A stretch of 64,000 nt of DNA, from positions 31,726 to 95,725 of the forward strand of contig VXCM01002197.1 of assembly GCA_014773175.1 (NCBI GenBank). Direction: 5' to 3'. The stretch is from Lucifuga dentata. Taxonomy: Eukaryota > Chordata > Actinopteri > Ophidiiformes > Bythitidae. Under the pieces are notes generated by a model, which was not told the DNA's origin, searched no databases, and saw nothing but the letters and a program-made list of their open reading frames with translations. Positions 1 through 12,129 of the stretch are shown here, in pieces (the stretch's first letter is position 1; every line of letters starts with the position of its first letter). The position numbers and the translations under genes were made by a program.

Positions 1-165
1 AGATTTTCAGAGAAGGAAAAGAGGAGAAGGGAGTAAAAGGATAGAGAGATTGGGAAGAGGAGGAAGACAAAACACAAATGAAGAGAGAAAAGTGGGAGAG
101 AAAAGAAGGGATGAGAGGAATGAAGGAGATGGAAGAGAGGAGAGAAAAAAGGAGACAAAGGAACA
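1..165 (+). other. Purine-rich low-complexity tract
   Basis: Almost every base on the plus strand is A or G, in irregular runs of agag, ggaag and aaaag. An open frame passes through it only because such sequence rarely forms stop codons; the encoded protein would be an Arg/Lys/Glu/Gly mixture with no domain. I read it as non-coding simple sequence. Confidence 0.7.
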
Positions 166-300
166 TCAACTACTTTTCCTTGCCAGAAACATTCAGTATG
201 ATCAACTGTTGTTTCTCCATCAGTCTCATCCCATGACAACTGGCCTGGATTCTGATTCCTCCATCTCACATAACAACACGCATCTATTATAAATAGGTTA

Positions 301-1740
301 GAAATTACATGAAGCACGTGAACTTCCTAAAACTGCATGACTGTATTCAAAAATATCACACATAAATAGAACATGCAAGCATAAGTCAGACTGGCTGGTA
401 GATTCCAATATTTATCATACTACATAAGATGGTAAGTTATGTAACTCTAAAAATACCTTAATTCAAAGTAATTTAGCAAAATTTTGTAAAGAAATTATAA
501 TGACATTTAGACATAAGTAATATTTATTTATTGCCTGTATTATGTGGAGAGGTGAAGATATGTGTTCTTGGTTGTTTCATTTTTTTTCCCTCTCTGCCAC
601 ATGAAATTTGTGTGTGTTGGCCTTCTCACTTACCTTACCTCAAGTGGGGTCTTAAGAGAATAAAATTATTATTATCAGCTTTACAAAGCCGTCTGTAAAA
701 ACTAACAAATCAAAACCCAAACTAAACCACACTGTATGTCAGGTGGTGAGTCTGTGCTTCCAGGCAAAATGTGACATTGGTTTTGTGTTGTATAAACCAT
801 CAGGCACAGATGATCTATTTAACATCCAGCTATTTTAGGAACTTTTTTAAACTGTATTTATTATATTTATTATAATATTTTTATTTACTGATAAGATTCT
901 TCTGTTGATGCTACTCTGTCACATACACAGCATCTATTTCACAATGCAGCCACAAAGTTTTACTAGTTTTGTGTGTGTTCTGTAGTGTGTGTGTTAAACT
1001 ATAGTGTATATGTAGAACAACTCGTTGTTACACTTTAGGGGGGCTCTGGTAATATAATACTAATGAGCTATTATCAAAATGAGTGTCCATAGAGAGCAGC
1101 TTGTTATAATGCTTTATGGCCCTGTTGAGTATCGGGGTAATGTACTCATGAGTTATTTTCCTATTTATATGTAACAAAAGACGTATTAAAAGTCTGTCTC
1201 CAATACAACATGTACAGTTTGCTTTTATTTTTGTTTTGTAGCTACTAAATTTCTATTACATTAAAAAACATTTGAAATTGTTCTATTTGAGCATAAACGA
1301 GTGCAAATAAATACACAGATTATTATTATAATTGAGTTTAAGTATCACTTCAACACTCAGCTTATTTAAAGTTGTTCCAAAATAACACATCTGATATGTT
1401 TAATGCAGTATAATTTTAAAAAAATATATAAGGAAAAGTAAAAGAAAAGGCATACTTTTTCAATTTGCTTGCAAACATCTCCTTCAGATGTCATATAAAA
1501 AGCAGTTTTTCTGAACAATGAAACTGCAATCTTTTCAAGTTCCATTCAGATAACGTGACACAAATTTCACTAAAACTGACAAGCTCCTGTTGAACTGTGG
1601 TTTTTGAGGTGAAAGGTGGGTGATTTTCTGACGTGTAGTCTACTGAAAGCTCTGGAGTGTGTGTGTGTTCTACCGTCAGCACATACCAATGTGTAAACGT
1701 CCTGTCAGAAGAATGTTTTCTTCATTAAATACATTATAAA
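301..1740. other. AT-rich single-copy DNA, nothing recognised
   Basis: AT-rich sequence with short TA/TTAT runs (around 857-885) and stop codons in all frames. I see no exon-like open frame bounded by splice sites, no RNA gene and no recognisable transposon. Confidence 0.6.
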
Positions 1741-1847
1741 GTCATTCATTCCAGATTCAGGATTTTGTCTGTGTGTGTGTGTATGGGACAGTGTGTGTGT
1801 GTTTAGTTTTGTCTATGTTTTGAACAGTAAGCGTGTCTATTCATGTG

Positions 1848-1849
<2 letters not shown>

Positions 1850-1884
<35 letters not shown>

Positions 1885-1949
1885 TCTGTCATATCTAACA
1901 AGGGAATCTTTGCTTTTGCTTGAACATTTCGCTTTCTTGTCTCAATTCT

Positions 1950-1995
<46 letters not shown>

Positions 1996-2010
1996 CCTCT
2001 CTCTCTCTCT
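1850..2010. repeat. Microsatellites (TG)n then (CT)n
   Basis: A (TG)n run at about 1850-1880 and a (CT)n run at about 1952-2010 with two short CCCT interruptions, separated by about 70 bp of ordinary sequence. The minus-strand open frame here is a repeat artefact (Arg-Glu and Thr-His repeats). Confidence 0.95.
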
Positions 2011-2019
2011 AGCACACAG

Positions 2020-3290
2020 TGACAGTTGTTCTTTTTAAAACAGAGTCAGAATCAGAATGCAGGATCAGAATGCAGGCGGAGCAGCATTTAATTATGGATG
2101 GCCTGTTTATCTTCCCAGGACACTAAGGGAAACACCCATTCTAACGTTGCCAGATAGGGCCTCAACTGCGCTAATATGACAGGAAACCAAATCCAAATTC
2201 TGTTAACAAACACTTCAAACTAACAGCTTCACTAATGTCTGCTACACACAACACAAACTAAACACAATGCTAATTCTTCTGGAGTTCACTCACTAACCAA
2301 CATCTAAAAAAATGCTATTTTTATGAGTCAACCTTGGCTGCCATCTTTGGCAGTTTAAATTCTCGCTTATGTTTTTGTGTAAATGTTGGGACTCCCATTT
2401 GAGTGATTTTCAGATTCAGGAGTTTAAATTCTGTTATGTTTTCTGATATCATTGTCTTTCTTCTTGCTTTTTCATTCTTTTTCTCCCCATTTTGGCAATT
2501 CCCCATGCTCTCGTCTTGTCATTTCTCACAAACATTTCTCAAATGTTTCATAACCAAACAAGTAACAATCTTCCATTCTGCATATATTATCTATCAAGCA
2601 GTTTGTTTCTTTACAAAATTTTGTTCTTGCTTATTAATCCCGCAATCTTCTTCTGCTCAAACATCCCATAGAGAGCACCTTTAGCCAAATGAAAAATATT
2701 GTGCTTTCTCCAAGGTAATACTGCATAATGGATTGTATAGCAAACTGCAGAGTGGAACATTCTGACTGTTAAGCCATAAATTATTAAATTAGCAAAGATA
2801 TTGGTTTGGTATAATGTTCTTTGATGTCAGCTTCGTGAGCGGAAAGCAGCAGTGTTTGGTCCCCACTGTTAGCCAGGAAGTTGTAGATACAGCCATGGGC
2901 TACTTCTGTGACACGTGATGTTCTTTTCACCGATGGGATGGGCTTTCCCAATCCCTTGTCGGGCGTAGTACATGGGAGGCTCCCACTATCCCACTATGTT
3001 CAAACTTATATATGAGCAATAGTCAGAGACTGATTGATAGATCTTCTGCAGTTATGAGGATTTTACTTGAGCTAATACTCATGACCACAATATATTTTTC
3101 ATAGTAGTTTTTTTTTTTTTAAGCAAATGATTTTACTTTACTTTCTAATCAATCTGTGTTTTAATGCGAGTCTTTGTAACCTTTATTAACAGCTTCCACT
3201 GTGGCCAAAAGTGGTAAATTGGAGATAGTGGTACTCATCTCCCAAAAATTCTCTAGAGTCAATTGCTTTGATTATGAAATAATTAGATGA
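2020..3290. other. Unannotated single-copy stretch
   Basis: No gene is seen. The only local structure is a perfect 13-bp tandem pair (2051-2063 and 2064-2076, unit atcagaatgcagg). The open frame at 2403-2684 has no similarity I recognise and no splice context. Confidence 0.5.
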
Positions 3291-3314
3291 CNAAAAAAAA
3301 AAAAAAAAAAAAAA
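3291..3314. repeat. Poly(A) run with single N
   Basis: A homopolymer A run beginning with one N at 3292. The N most likely marks a contig join within a tract the assembler could not span. Confidence 0.9.
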
Positions 3315-3359
3315 TTGTCTTCTGAAGTACATTGTGCTGAGTTTTTGGTTTATTTCTAA

Positions 3360-3859
3360 AGGACCACACAAAGGCCATTTTGAATGTTTAAGCCTAATCA
3401 AATATTCAGGTGATACACCCACCTTAAAAATCGATGTTTTGCCTGCTAATAGTTATGCAGCCTTATGAAGTCACGGTCATTTAAATTTTTCAATAAACGC
3501 AGGTCTTCTTTTGGGACTATATTCCCCAATGGAGACATACATTCATTCCATGCTTTTTATTGCACTTAAATGCTAAAATTACATAACTTCAAAAAAAAAA
3601 CAAACAAACAAAAAAAAAAAAAACNAAAAAAAAAAAAAAACCCTGAATACACATCTTGTTCTCAATGATGGATTACCTATCCCAAGATTGTTTCAAGTAT
3701 CAAATTGATGAATGAACTGAAACCAATGGCGGTCTGGAAGGTAGGAAAAGTAATTTGTAATTCACTGTTCCAGTAGTATCTTTGGGAAATGATTGCTCAC
3801 TAATGTGTATGAAATTGAATATATTAGGCTCAAACATGCAAAATGGCTGATATGGTCCT
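3360..3859 (-). mobile_element. TTAA-flanked MITE, copy a (internally rearranged)
   Basis: The left end at 3360 (aggaccacac) and the right end at 3859 (tatggtcct) are inverted copies of one terminus. The right end is followed by ttaa (3860-3863); the left is preceded by ctaa, one mutation from ttaa. The internal segment from about 3410 to 3530 is the reverse complement of 55195-55300 in copy e, sharing the blocks around tgcctgctaatagttatgcag and gacctgc. A long A-rich stretch at 3591-3640, with an N at 3625, sits inside and is either an insertion or an expanded tract. There is no coding capacity, so the element is non-autonomous. TTAA flanks fit a piggyBac-like transposase, but the AGGACC terminus is not the usual CCC/GGG, so the superfamily is left open. 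Confidence 0.75.
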
Positions 3860-4137
3860 TTAAACCATTGAAATGTGTGTTTGTGACATAAAACACGATA
3901 GCATCATTAATTTATCTTTTTTTTCACCATTTTACTGACAGACTGTAAACCTTCTGCAAAAAAATTCAGACAAACTTAATCAAAGGCAATTTCTTCTCTG
4001 TGTTTCTTGCTACATCTCTCTTTCACCTGTAAAAATGACTATTCTCTCACTTTCTGTTTTCATTATTTGTAAACCTGATGTCAAGAACTGCTGGCTGCAA
4101 GAAGTGCCTCAAGCCTGATGTACACAAGGGCATCAGA

Positions 4138-4138
<1 letters not shown>

Positions 4139-4187
<49 letters not shown>

Positions 4188-4220
4188 ACACACACACATA
4201 TGCACATGCACACACACAAA
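4139..4220. repeat. (CA)n microsatellite
   Basis: About 60 bp of nearly pure CA with one GA interruption, followed by imperfect CA. Open frames on both strands are His-Thr or Val-Cys repeats and are not genes. Confidence 0.95.
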
Positions 4221-4603
4221 GGGTGTTCCCCACATTTTGCTTTTTGTTGTCAAGAAGCCTCTGGCCGATTAATCACTTCTGGACACTAGAGACACCTTCA
4301 TCTAGCAAGGGCAACACACTCTGTCTATGTCGTGTTCACCCCACAGACACCCACAGACACTACCAGTAAATGCACTTTATTTTAAGTACAATGACTTGTT
4401 TTTTGAGAAAAAAGTAAATAGAGTTTCTCTCTTATGTGTCTTAAATTCCCTTTACTGAAGTCCGAGGTTTTCCAGACGAGTAACAACAACCAGAAGCTGA
4501 TGACTGATGATCGTATCTGATGGTGGAAGCATACAAATATTACTCATGTGCTGAGTACGTGGCCGGGTATTATTAAGACTGTTTGGTTTATATGTGGTTA
4601 TGT

Positions 4604-4642
4604 AAAAAAAAAAAAAAAAAAANTAAAAAAAAAAAAAAAAAA
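4604..4642. repeat. Poly(A) run with single N
   Basis: An A homopolymer interrupted by N at 4623 and one T. It is another single-N junction in a homopolymer. Confidence 0.9.
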
Positions 4643-4649
4643 GGGTAAT

Positions 4650-6420
4650 CATCTTGACTTATTCATTCTTCAGTTGAAGTCCAAATATACTGCTTTCAAA
4701 AGTGGGCTGAACACTTGGAGTAGCTAAGAAGCAGTTAAGTTGTTATAGGCTATTCTGTTACAAATAATGATGCCTGCATTGAAGTTTTTTTTTTATTTGG
4801 TGGATAGTAAAAAAGCTAAAACTGACACCTCAATTTAACAGCAAGTGGTTTTATCTGTTACAGTAACCTTTATAGGCTGAGAGATAGGCCTGAAAACTGC
4901 AGAAACGACTGAGGCTATTTCTCAGGGCACTTGCATTGGAAGATTGTCTTGTAATTTAAATTGTAAGTTATGATAATGAGCTGTTCTGTTGATAGCAATT
5001 TGATTTTTGTCACATTATTTTGCAAAAATGCTCAGTGCTTGCATGAATGTACAATAGCTCGTGCTCATGAAGTTTTCATTTCATGCAAGTGTAAGAATTA
5101 AGGTTGAAAATGAATTGAGGTTCACAAACAATAAAGCGTGTGATCTGCAATCCAGAGAAAACGTGAGACTCTTTAATTTAATTTCTTTGACACAGACAAC
5201 CTCCAAAACTTTCCTATGAAAAACATTCAGCATCCCACACTGAAATACTGTCAATGCTTTGAGTGCACCCCAAAACATTTAAGAGCCTTCGCTTCCTGAG
5301 TATTGTCTTGCTGTGCCTCTTCATCGCCTCTGGCAAATCACACGTGTCACACAGGCTGAGGTTTATCTGAGTTGAAATTTCAGCCTATCTAAGCAAAGTA
5401 TTGTTCAATATTTGGTGCCAAACTGAAAGTCTTACTTCAGGCTTCGAGGTGAACGTGTTTCTGAATCTCATCCTCAAAGCCCCAAACCAATCAGTCAGTC
5501 CTCTGATGATTAAGACTCATTTAGCTCTTTCCCGATTGGTTCTGAAGGCACAAAAGAGCTGGGATTGCCCCAATGGGAAATTGGGAATTGGAGTTCTCAA
5601 GTCTCTTATGTGTTCTCAGTTTTCTTACACTCTTTAATGTTTGCATATATATATATAATCTGTGGCGTGCATGTGTGGTATGTGTGCGTGAAATCAAAAG
5701 TGTGGGAATGAAAGCTGTGTTTACGGAGAAGTTTTAATTAGCTGCAATGTGACCATATTGTGGTAATGCAGTATGGGCAGCAAACGAGATGCTCGTTGTT
5801 TTCATTGGCATGACAGTAAACTGAGCCACAGTGGAAAGTTCTTCCATTTGTGCCTGCACATAAAAATGAGCAAATAAAATGTACAAATTTTATTAACTTT
5901 TACATGATGTTGCACTTGAGCCTCAATGTCATGCAATTCTACTAAAACTGCATCATGAGCCATAACAATTATTCTCCCTTACACATATATAACTCTAGCA
6001 TACCAGGTTGACCTATTATTAAGAGAATCATAACAACAAAGGTTTAAGTTTTCAGTTGTAGTATAACACACATATATTCACTACTTTTACAGTGTATTTT
6101 AATAAAATACACCATCGGTGAACAGCCACTCCAATCCTCAAGAGGCATTAACACTTAATAGATTGTTGCTTGTTAAGGTGGTAAGGCAATCAGTTAAGAA
6201 ATGTGCTAAAAAATTTGCATGTTTAATAAATTTCAACTTTGATTTTTTTTTTTTTTTTTACTAGAAAAGACTTCAACTTGGTCATTTGATCTATGCCATG
6301 TGAATTATTTTAACAAGACAGTCTTTTTCAGATCAAGATGTTTTTTCCTCATAGTTTAGGGTTTATTATGACAATGCATTTTGTCAAGGTGAGGCACAGC
6401 GGACGAATGTATAGACCTCA
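4650..6420. other. Single-copy AT-rich DNA, no gene seen
   Basis: Contains a short (TA)n at about 5646-5658 and a T16 run near 6243-6260. The open frames at 5081-5278 (minus) and 5401-5637 (plus) resemble no family I know and lack exon-like borders. Nothing else is recognised. Confidence 0.5.
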
Positions 6421-6424
6421 TTCC

Positions 6425-6461
<37 letters not shown>
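6425..6461. repeat. (CT)n microsatellite
   Basis: A pure CT run of about 37 bp inside a longer pyrimidine-rich stretch to about 6540. Confidence 0.95.
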
Positions 6462-6463
<2 letters not shown>

Positions 6464-6801
6464 CGGCCTGTTTCTCTTACTTCTTCTCTCTTACTTCTTT
6501 CTTTTTCTCTGTGACATTTTTCTCTCAATCTGTAGCTTTTTCCAGTTAACAAGTTCTCTCAACCACCAAGAAAGATTCTCATGATTCTACATTTCACATT
6601 ATTATTTGACAAATCACCTCTCTAGACTATGTTCTCTCTTCACACCTTTCCCTCTCTATACATAGCTCGCTCACTTGCTCACTCACTCGCTCACTCGCCT
6701 AACTTTAAGGACAGGAAGAGAGCAGGAAGTGCCCAAAGGCATTGGCCAATCAGAGTCCAGCATTATGCAGGAAACCCCCTTAGGCCTGCCCACCATAAAA
6801 T

Positions 6802-6802
6802 G

Positions 6803-6855
<53 letters not shown>

Positions 6856-6878
6856 AGGTATATGCACATATACAGAGA

Positions 6879-6914
<36 letters not shown>
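6802..6914. repeat. Clustered (CA)n microsatellites
   Basis: Two CA arrays (about 6802-6852 and 6883-6914) separated by a short agagaggtatatgc linker. They produce overlapping spurious open frames in several frames of both strands. Confidence 0.95.
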
Positions 6915-6918
<4 letters not shown>

Positions 6919-6974
6919 CCTATATGTTGAGTTACCATGGTGCCTATAGGGACTAAGACAAGCACAGAGAGGAC

Positions 6975-7101
6975 ACCAGGAAGGACTGCAGACACACACA
7001 CACACACACACACATGCAGACACATGCACACACGGCANACCAGGAAGGACTGCAGACACACACACACACACACACACATGCAGACACATGCACACACGGC
7101 A
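6975..7101. repeat. 63-bp direct duplication around a single N (likely assembly artefact)
   Basis: The 63 bp at 6975-7037 recur identically at 7039-7101 with only an N (7038) between. The unit holds a CA run flanked by ggactgcag and atgcagacacatgc. Identity with a one-base gap marker is best explained by unmerged overlapping contig ends. Confidence 0.85.
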
Positions 7102-7279
7102 CGGACACACATATATACACACCTATACATACACAGGGGAGCGGGATAAAAATACTGTGCTGACAAGTCAATTAATCAGATGTGAAGGTGCTGAGCAGAA
7201 CAATCCGTTACAAAGCTGGAGTTCAAAAACACCATATGTGTGTTTGTGCGTGCATGCATGTGTGTGTGTGTGATACTAA

Positions 7280-8270
7280 AGTTTGTGTTTAATAACCTGT
7301 GTCGTAAGCTGTTGAACATTTTAAAGATAAACTTTAAATTCCCTCAGTGCGTTGTTGTTACAGCAGTAGGTGAAGTTTGCTGCGTGTGTGTTCATTTCTG
7401 TTTTGGTCCTGTTTATGTTCCTAAAAAAACTCATTATGCTAACTGCAAGCAAACAATTTTTTAAAGCAATCCCTTCTATATGTAATTGAAAAATGTGGCT
7501 AAATTATAATATTTATAGGCATTTCATATAAATCTAATTCAAAGCAAAGCAACACAAAAAAAAAGAGCAAGAAAATACCTATAGTAAGTCAACGTGTAGC
7601 TTTCTCGTGATTATTAATGCCTTAGCAAAAATGCTACAGGAAGCAAAACCATGCTGAGACCTGCTAAAATAGGATTATATTATACATAAGACTATATTTT
7701 TAAAATATACAATCCAGGAACAAGGATATCACAGGGCAGATTGTTAGAACATGTAAAATCAAGTTATAACACATACGATCAAGTAGAAGATCAAGTACAA
7801 TTCTGAGAAATCAGAAATAACAGGGTTTGTATCCCTGGAAAAAAAAAACGTCACGTGTTGTAGCTGCATCATGTATTGCTGATGCGAGTGTGGAATGCCA
7901 TATATAGATATTATTTGCCCTCTATATTTACAAAACATAAGAATTATTGATAGGTTTCATGAGATATCCAGCAAGCCCGCATGGTGATCGTAAAGTAAAC
8001 GGTGTGAAATTCTGTTTCCACAGGTAAACTGGTCAAACTTGTGGAGTCAAACAATGGTAACAAAACATACTTCATAACACATCATGAATGGTCATGACTG
8101 TCAACGCCTCTCAAGTGTTTTTCACTTTGCCTTGAAGTCAGCAGTGTGACTGACTTACTGACTGACAGATCCTGAGAGGTGGTGAAAGCTGTCAATCACC
8201 TGTGGTTACTGCAGTAATGACAGGGATGTGTGCAATCCCTCAGGACATGCTGTCAGGTCAATGGATCACT
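7280..8270. other. AT-rich single-copy DNA
   Basis: No gene, RNA or recognisable transposon. A short palindromic CACGTG-like site lies near 7851 (cgtcacgtgttg), too weak to call a regulatory site. Confidence 0.5.
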
Positions 8271-8279
8271 GGCACTGAC

Positions 8280-8443
8280 ACACACACACACACACGCACA
8301 TGGTATAGCCACTTATAAAATATGCTGTCATTCTGTATGTGAAACTCGTAAACATACAAACAGGTCCATGTTAACAGGCTACGGTTAACAGATCTCTCCC
8401 AGGAGACAAACACACACACATTTCAAGTGTTTTTTTTTTTTTN
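8280..8443. repeat. Short (CA)n and poly(T) with N
   Basis: A (CA)n run at about 8280-8295 and a T run at about 8431-8442 ending in N at 8443. The sequence between them is unremarkable. Confidence 0.8.
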
Positions 8444-8819
8444 AGGATATAAAGAATATTGGGGTAATTCTGTGGAAATAAAAAAAAAAAACTAACTACA
8501 CAGCATCATCATGAATAAGCCTCTTGATAAACTTGATTTATATCATTCATAAAACTTCCTTTATGTTAATCAACACATAGTTCTCCCATTACAACACGTT
8601 GTGGTAAGGTGTGTCACAGGTAAAAGCCAATGAATATCTGCATGTCGTGAGATGCTTCATATTTAAGAGCCACATTTTAATATTGCTTCTTCTGTGTCAA
8701 AGCAAAATTGACATTTTGAATTGACAAAGGAAACCTAAATTCTGCTTTATAGAGCACCACCTTTTTAGAGATTGACACTAGTATAGAAAAGATAAGAGAT
8801 CCACACGCTGGGAGTTTGG

Positions 8820-8821
<2 letters not shown>

Positions 8822-8862
<41 letters not shown>
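8822..8862. repeat. (GT)n microsatellite
   Basis: About 40 bp of pure GT. Minus-strand open frames here are His-Thr repeats. Confidence 0.95.
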
Positions 8863-8867
<5 letters not shown>

Positions 8868-8869
8868 GA

Positions 8870-10858
8870 CACACAGAGTGCAGCGGATGAGGCTTGAGGG
8901 AGAGGTGCAGTGCCAAGAGAACATGTGTGAGATTGGATCAAAACCATTTAAATCCACTTTTATGCTGACTGATCAACCTTATATTAAATGTATTGATCAC
9001 TAACAGTTGTGAGGCAAATACAGTATAAAATGTCACCCAGATTTCATGCTGCTGAAATTTACCACCAGACTGAAACAGGTATTAGTTTTTGTGTGACAGT
9101 GTGTTTTATGAATTACTTTCTCAACATGTAAATAAGGAAATGCTAGTAACGCCTCTTTCAAGGCAAACACTAAAAGAGGCTGGTAAAAGGCATTTATAAA
9201 TGAAGGAACATGGCTGTGTGACACTAGCCTGTATCATCATGTTAAATCTGGCGTGTGTATTTTATGAATTACTTCCATTGTTTGTAGTACTTTGCTACCC
9301 ACAACTGTAAAGAAAGAACAGAATTTGTTACTTGACGGATGCGAGCTAATCTTTTTTTTTTTTTCAGCATATTTGAACAGTGTATGTATCAGGCTGCATT
9401 TATTCAGTTTAGCTCCCCACACCACAAGAGTACTAACAGGTTTCAAAGTGCTTTGCCTGAGAATAAGAAACTGTGTTTTCTTAACTTGGGACACAAGAAC
9501 TGTTTACTATTTTGTTGTTATAATGAAACTGAGGTCAGAGGTCAGAGAACAGTGAAATCTGCTCTCTCTGACATCTAAACATGTCAAAGCAGAGCAATAG
9601 AAGTTGCAAAAGCAGCTAATGTATGTCACTTATTTCCAGAAGAAAAAAAAATTACATTACACTGCATGTCATTCAGATGTTTTTTTCTTCTAATTTGTCC
9701 CTGTGCTTAATATTTGCCCCAGTTACACTAATTTTAATGTAAATGCTGCAACAATCGCAGACCTGTTCCATGTTTTAGTATCTGGCCAACTATACTGATC
9801 TCTCCCTGGATCACCTGAAAGCAACAAGGTAGCCCTTCCTGCCCAGGATTTGTTGAAAAGCATTCATTGACTATTACAAATCAATATAAGAACAGTTTTC
9901 TTGCATATGTTTAAATTACTCAATTATCTTGCTGCATAGCGTTTCAATATTCTTCCCCCATTCCCCAATGCCTCCAGACTAGTTCAAACTCTGTGCTCTG
10001 CTGCTGGCTTCACCTTCCCTGCAGCAGTTGCATGTTCAGTTTTCCAGTCATCCTGGACTCCTCTCACTCTTCCTTACTCCAGATCAGCAGCAAAGTAATT
10101 CCCTTAGTGTCCTAACCTTAAACTCCTCTTCATAAACATTCTACATTTCCTCATTTCTCTGCTGAATCCTATCTGCCTCTCTTAAATCTTTCCCCTTCAT
10201 ATCTCTCTCTGCTGCATACTCTAATATTCTGTTGTCTGATGATTAAAAAAAAATCTTCTCACTCATTATTTTCCAAGGACTTTTTCCTCACATTTTCCTA
10301 CTTTTAAGGTCGAAGGAATGTTTTGTTACTGCTGTTGTAAAGCTCCCTGGAGTGATCTTTGCTACTGTTTACTTGTAAAATAATGATGATGATGGAAATG
10401 AAATTTACTTTTGCAATCATTGCAAATTATGCTGGACAAAAACTAACGGCCTTCAATTTAAATGTAAATCAAACTGATCTGTTAAACTCCATCTGTGAGA
10501 GGACAAAGTGGCAGACAGGTTATTTTAATAACCCTTCATATCATGCAGGGACATTGTTGTTTACAAACAAACAGAGAACGGTCAAACTTGTTTACCAATT
10601 AAATAGCAGTGACAGATGTGTTTACAATGAACAAACACTGCCAGCCTCTGATGAGTTTAATATTCATACCTGAAAATGTCAGCCATACAGGAGTGGAATA
10701 CATTGACAACTTACAAAGTGCAGGTTGAATTTATGTTTAACTTCATTTTTGACACTGCTGGAATGGCTGGTTAAAAAGTTTGAAACCAAATTAAGACATA
10801 TTTCAATAGCTGCTATGGTGAAAAATGTAGTATGAAAATGTTAAAGGATTTTAAAATC
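8870..10858. other. Single-copy DNA, possible very old LINE trace
   Basis: No gene is supported. The pyrimidine-rich part at about 9990-10200 contains a plus-frame stretch that loosely recalls the L2/Rex1 LINE motif LGV-LDSS (VILDSSHSSL around 10045-10075), but it is too short and broken to annotate. The open frame at 10359-10673 shows no family features. Confidence 0.4.
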
Positions 10859-10862
10859 TTAA

Positions 10863-11602
10863 AGGACCATACCAGCGATTGTGCATGTTTGAGCCCAATA
10901 CATAAAATTCAACAACTCGTTACGTTACTGACAACCATTTCCCAAAATATGCTACTTTAACGGTAAATTTCAGGGTTGTTTTTTCTACCTTCCAGACACT
11001 GCCATTAGTTTCAGTTCATTCTACTATGCTATTAAAATGTAGAGACTTAGAACATGCTTAAGATATGTAATCCATCACAGCAAACAAGATATTAGTTTTT
11101 TTTTTTGCCAAAGTAACTTTTATTTAACTGATCCAACATGGAGGTGCACAGAAGACAATGTATGTCTCTGCCAGGAAATATAATCCCAGGAGAAAACAGC
11201 TTTTACCAAGAAATTAAAATGGCCGTGCCTTCTACAGTCGTGCATCTTCTTCTTCTTCTTCTTTTCCTTTCGGCTTTCCCTTCAGGGGTCACCACAGCGA
11301 ATCATCTGCCTCCATCTAACCCTATCCTCTGCCTCCTCTTCTCTCACACCAACTAACTTCATGTCCTCTTTCACTACATCCATAAATCTCTACAGTCGTG
11401 CATAAATGTTAGAAGGTGAAACATTAAATTTAAAGGCAGGATTATCACCTGAACACTTGATTTTGAAAGATTAGTAGATGTGAAAAAATAACAGCAAAAC
11501 TAAAATATGGTGTTATGTTTTGGAAATTGGTTGTCAGTAATGTAACATGTATGCTGGTTGTATATATTACACTGAAGCATGCATGATCACTGGTATGGTC
11601 CT
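10863..11602 (+). mobile_element. TTAA-flanked MITE, copy b (host of a nested LINE)
   Basis: The element begins aggaccatacc after ttaa (10859-10862) and ends tatggtcct before ttaa (11603-11606), an exact TTAA pair. The terminal region containing gcatgtttgagcccaata is the inverted match of the right end. The middle contains the family block around gtctctgccaggaaatataatcccaggag (about 11164-11193), which recurs inverted in copies a and f. It is interrupted by a 143-bp RTE fragment at 11246-11388. Removing the insert and one 15-bp duplication leaves about 580 bp, close to the ~550 bp of copy e after correcting its assembly duplication. No transposase is encoded. Confidence 0.85.
11246..11388 (-). 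mobile_element. RTE-clade LINE 3' end, 5'-truncated, with 15-bp TSD
   Basis: On the minus strand the segment reads as the last ~35 codons of an RTE-type reverse transcriptase (residues include MDVVKEDMKLVGV and RWRQMIRCGDP, then a stop), followed by ~20 bp of UTR and a (GAA)n tail. That is the usual arrangement at the 3' end of RTE LINEs in fish. It is flanked by perfect 15-bp direct repeats, tctacagtcgtgcat, at 11231-11245 and 11389-11403. The tail abuts one duplication and the 5' end is truncated, the hallmarks of target-primed reverse transcription. It lies inside MITE copy b, so it is younger than that element. A second tail of the same family is cut by the right window edge. Confidence 0.88.
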
Positions 11603-11606
11603 TTAA

Positions 11607-12018
11607 AACAGCATTCGTTTATAGTGGTTCCACTGTGTAATTCCTTGTGATTGGTAATTCAACTTGCTTCACTAAAAAAAATTGGAACATTTCAGAAAAC
11701 ATCAGGGGTTCAGCGACTACAGGGTTTAAAGTGCTTAAATTTTCTTCCAAACCACGTTTATAACATTACATTGTTCAACCTTTCAGGAAACATTAGGGAC
11801 CAGGTTTCTTTCAGTGGCACAGCTCTCTGTGGGGAGATGATTGTGGAATATTTCTGTTAGGTTGTGTTCTATTGCTTCTAACATGTGGATGTGCTTTCAT
11901 TTATTGCTGTTGTTTCCATCATTCTCTGCAGCGTGGTTTGCTACAGGTGTAGCTGCCTATAGAAATAATCCATAACTTATTTCATCTTCGCAACCTCTGT
12001 TTCTGCCTGGACAGATGG
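11607..12018. other. Unannotated spacer
   Basis: Single-copy sequence between MITE copy b and the GA array. The open frame at 11651-11860 has no recognisable features. Confidence 0.5.
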
Positions 12019-12020
12019 AA

Positions 12021-12028
12021 CAAGGGAG

Positions 12029-12079
<51 letters not shown>

Positions 12080-12088
12080 NCAAGGGAG

Positions 12089-12124
<36 letters not shown>
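12021..12124. repeat. (GA)n microsatellite duplicated around a single N
   Basis: caagggagtg followed by a GA array occurs at 12021-12079, then N at 12080, then the same flank and array at 12081-12124. The unique 10-bp flank repeated exactly after the N points to an unmerged contig overlap; the true array length is unknown. Confidence 0.85.
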
Positions 12125-12126
<2 letters not shown>

Positions 12127-12129
12127 TAT

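Noticed and set aside
6763..7166. Long overlapping open frames on both strands
   Set aside because: They are translations of CA/TG repeats (Cys-Val and His-Thr runs) extended by the single-N duplication.
9990..10200. L2/Rex1 LINE remnant
   Set aside because: Only a ten-residue resemblance in a pyrimidine-rich context. Not enough to annotate.
10359..10673. 104-codon open frame as a gene
   Set aside because: The start is not supported. No domain or signal, and it lies in AT-rich DNA with no splice context.
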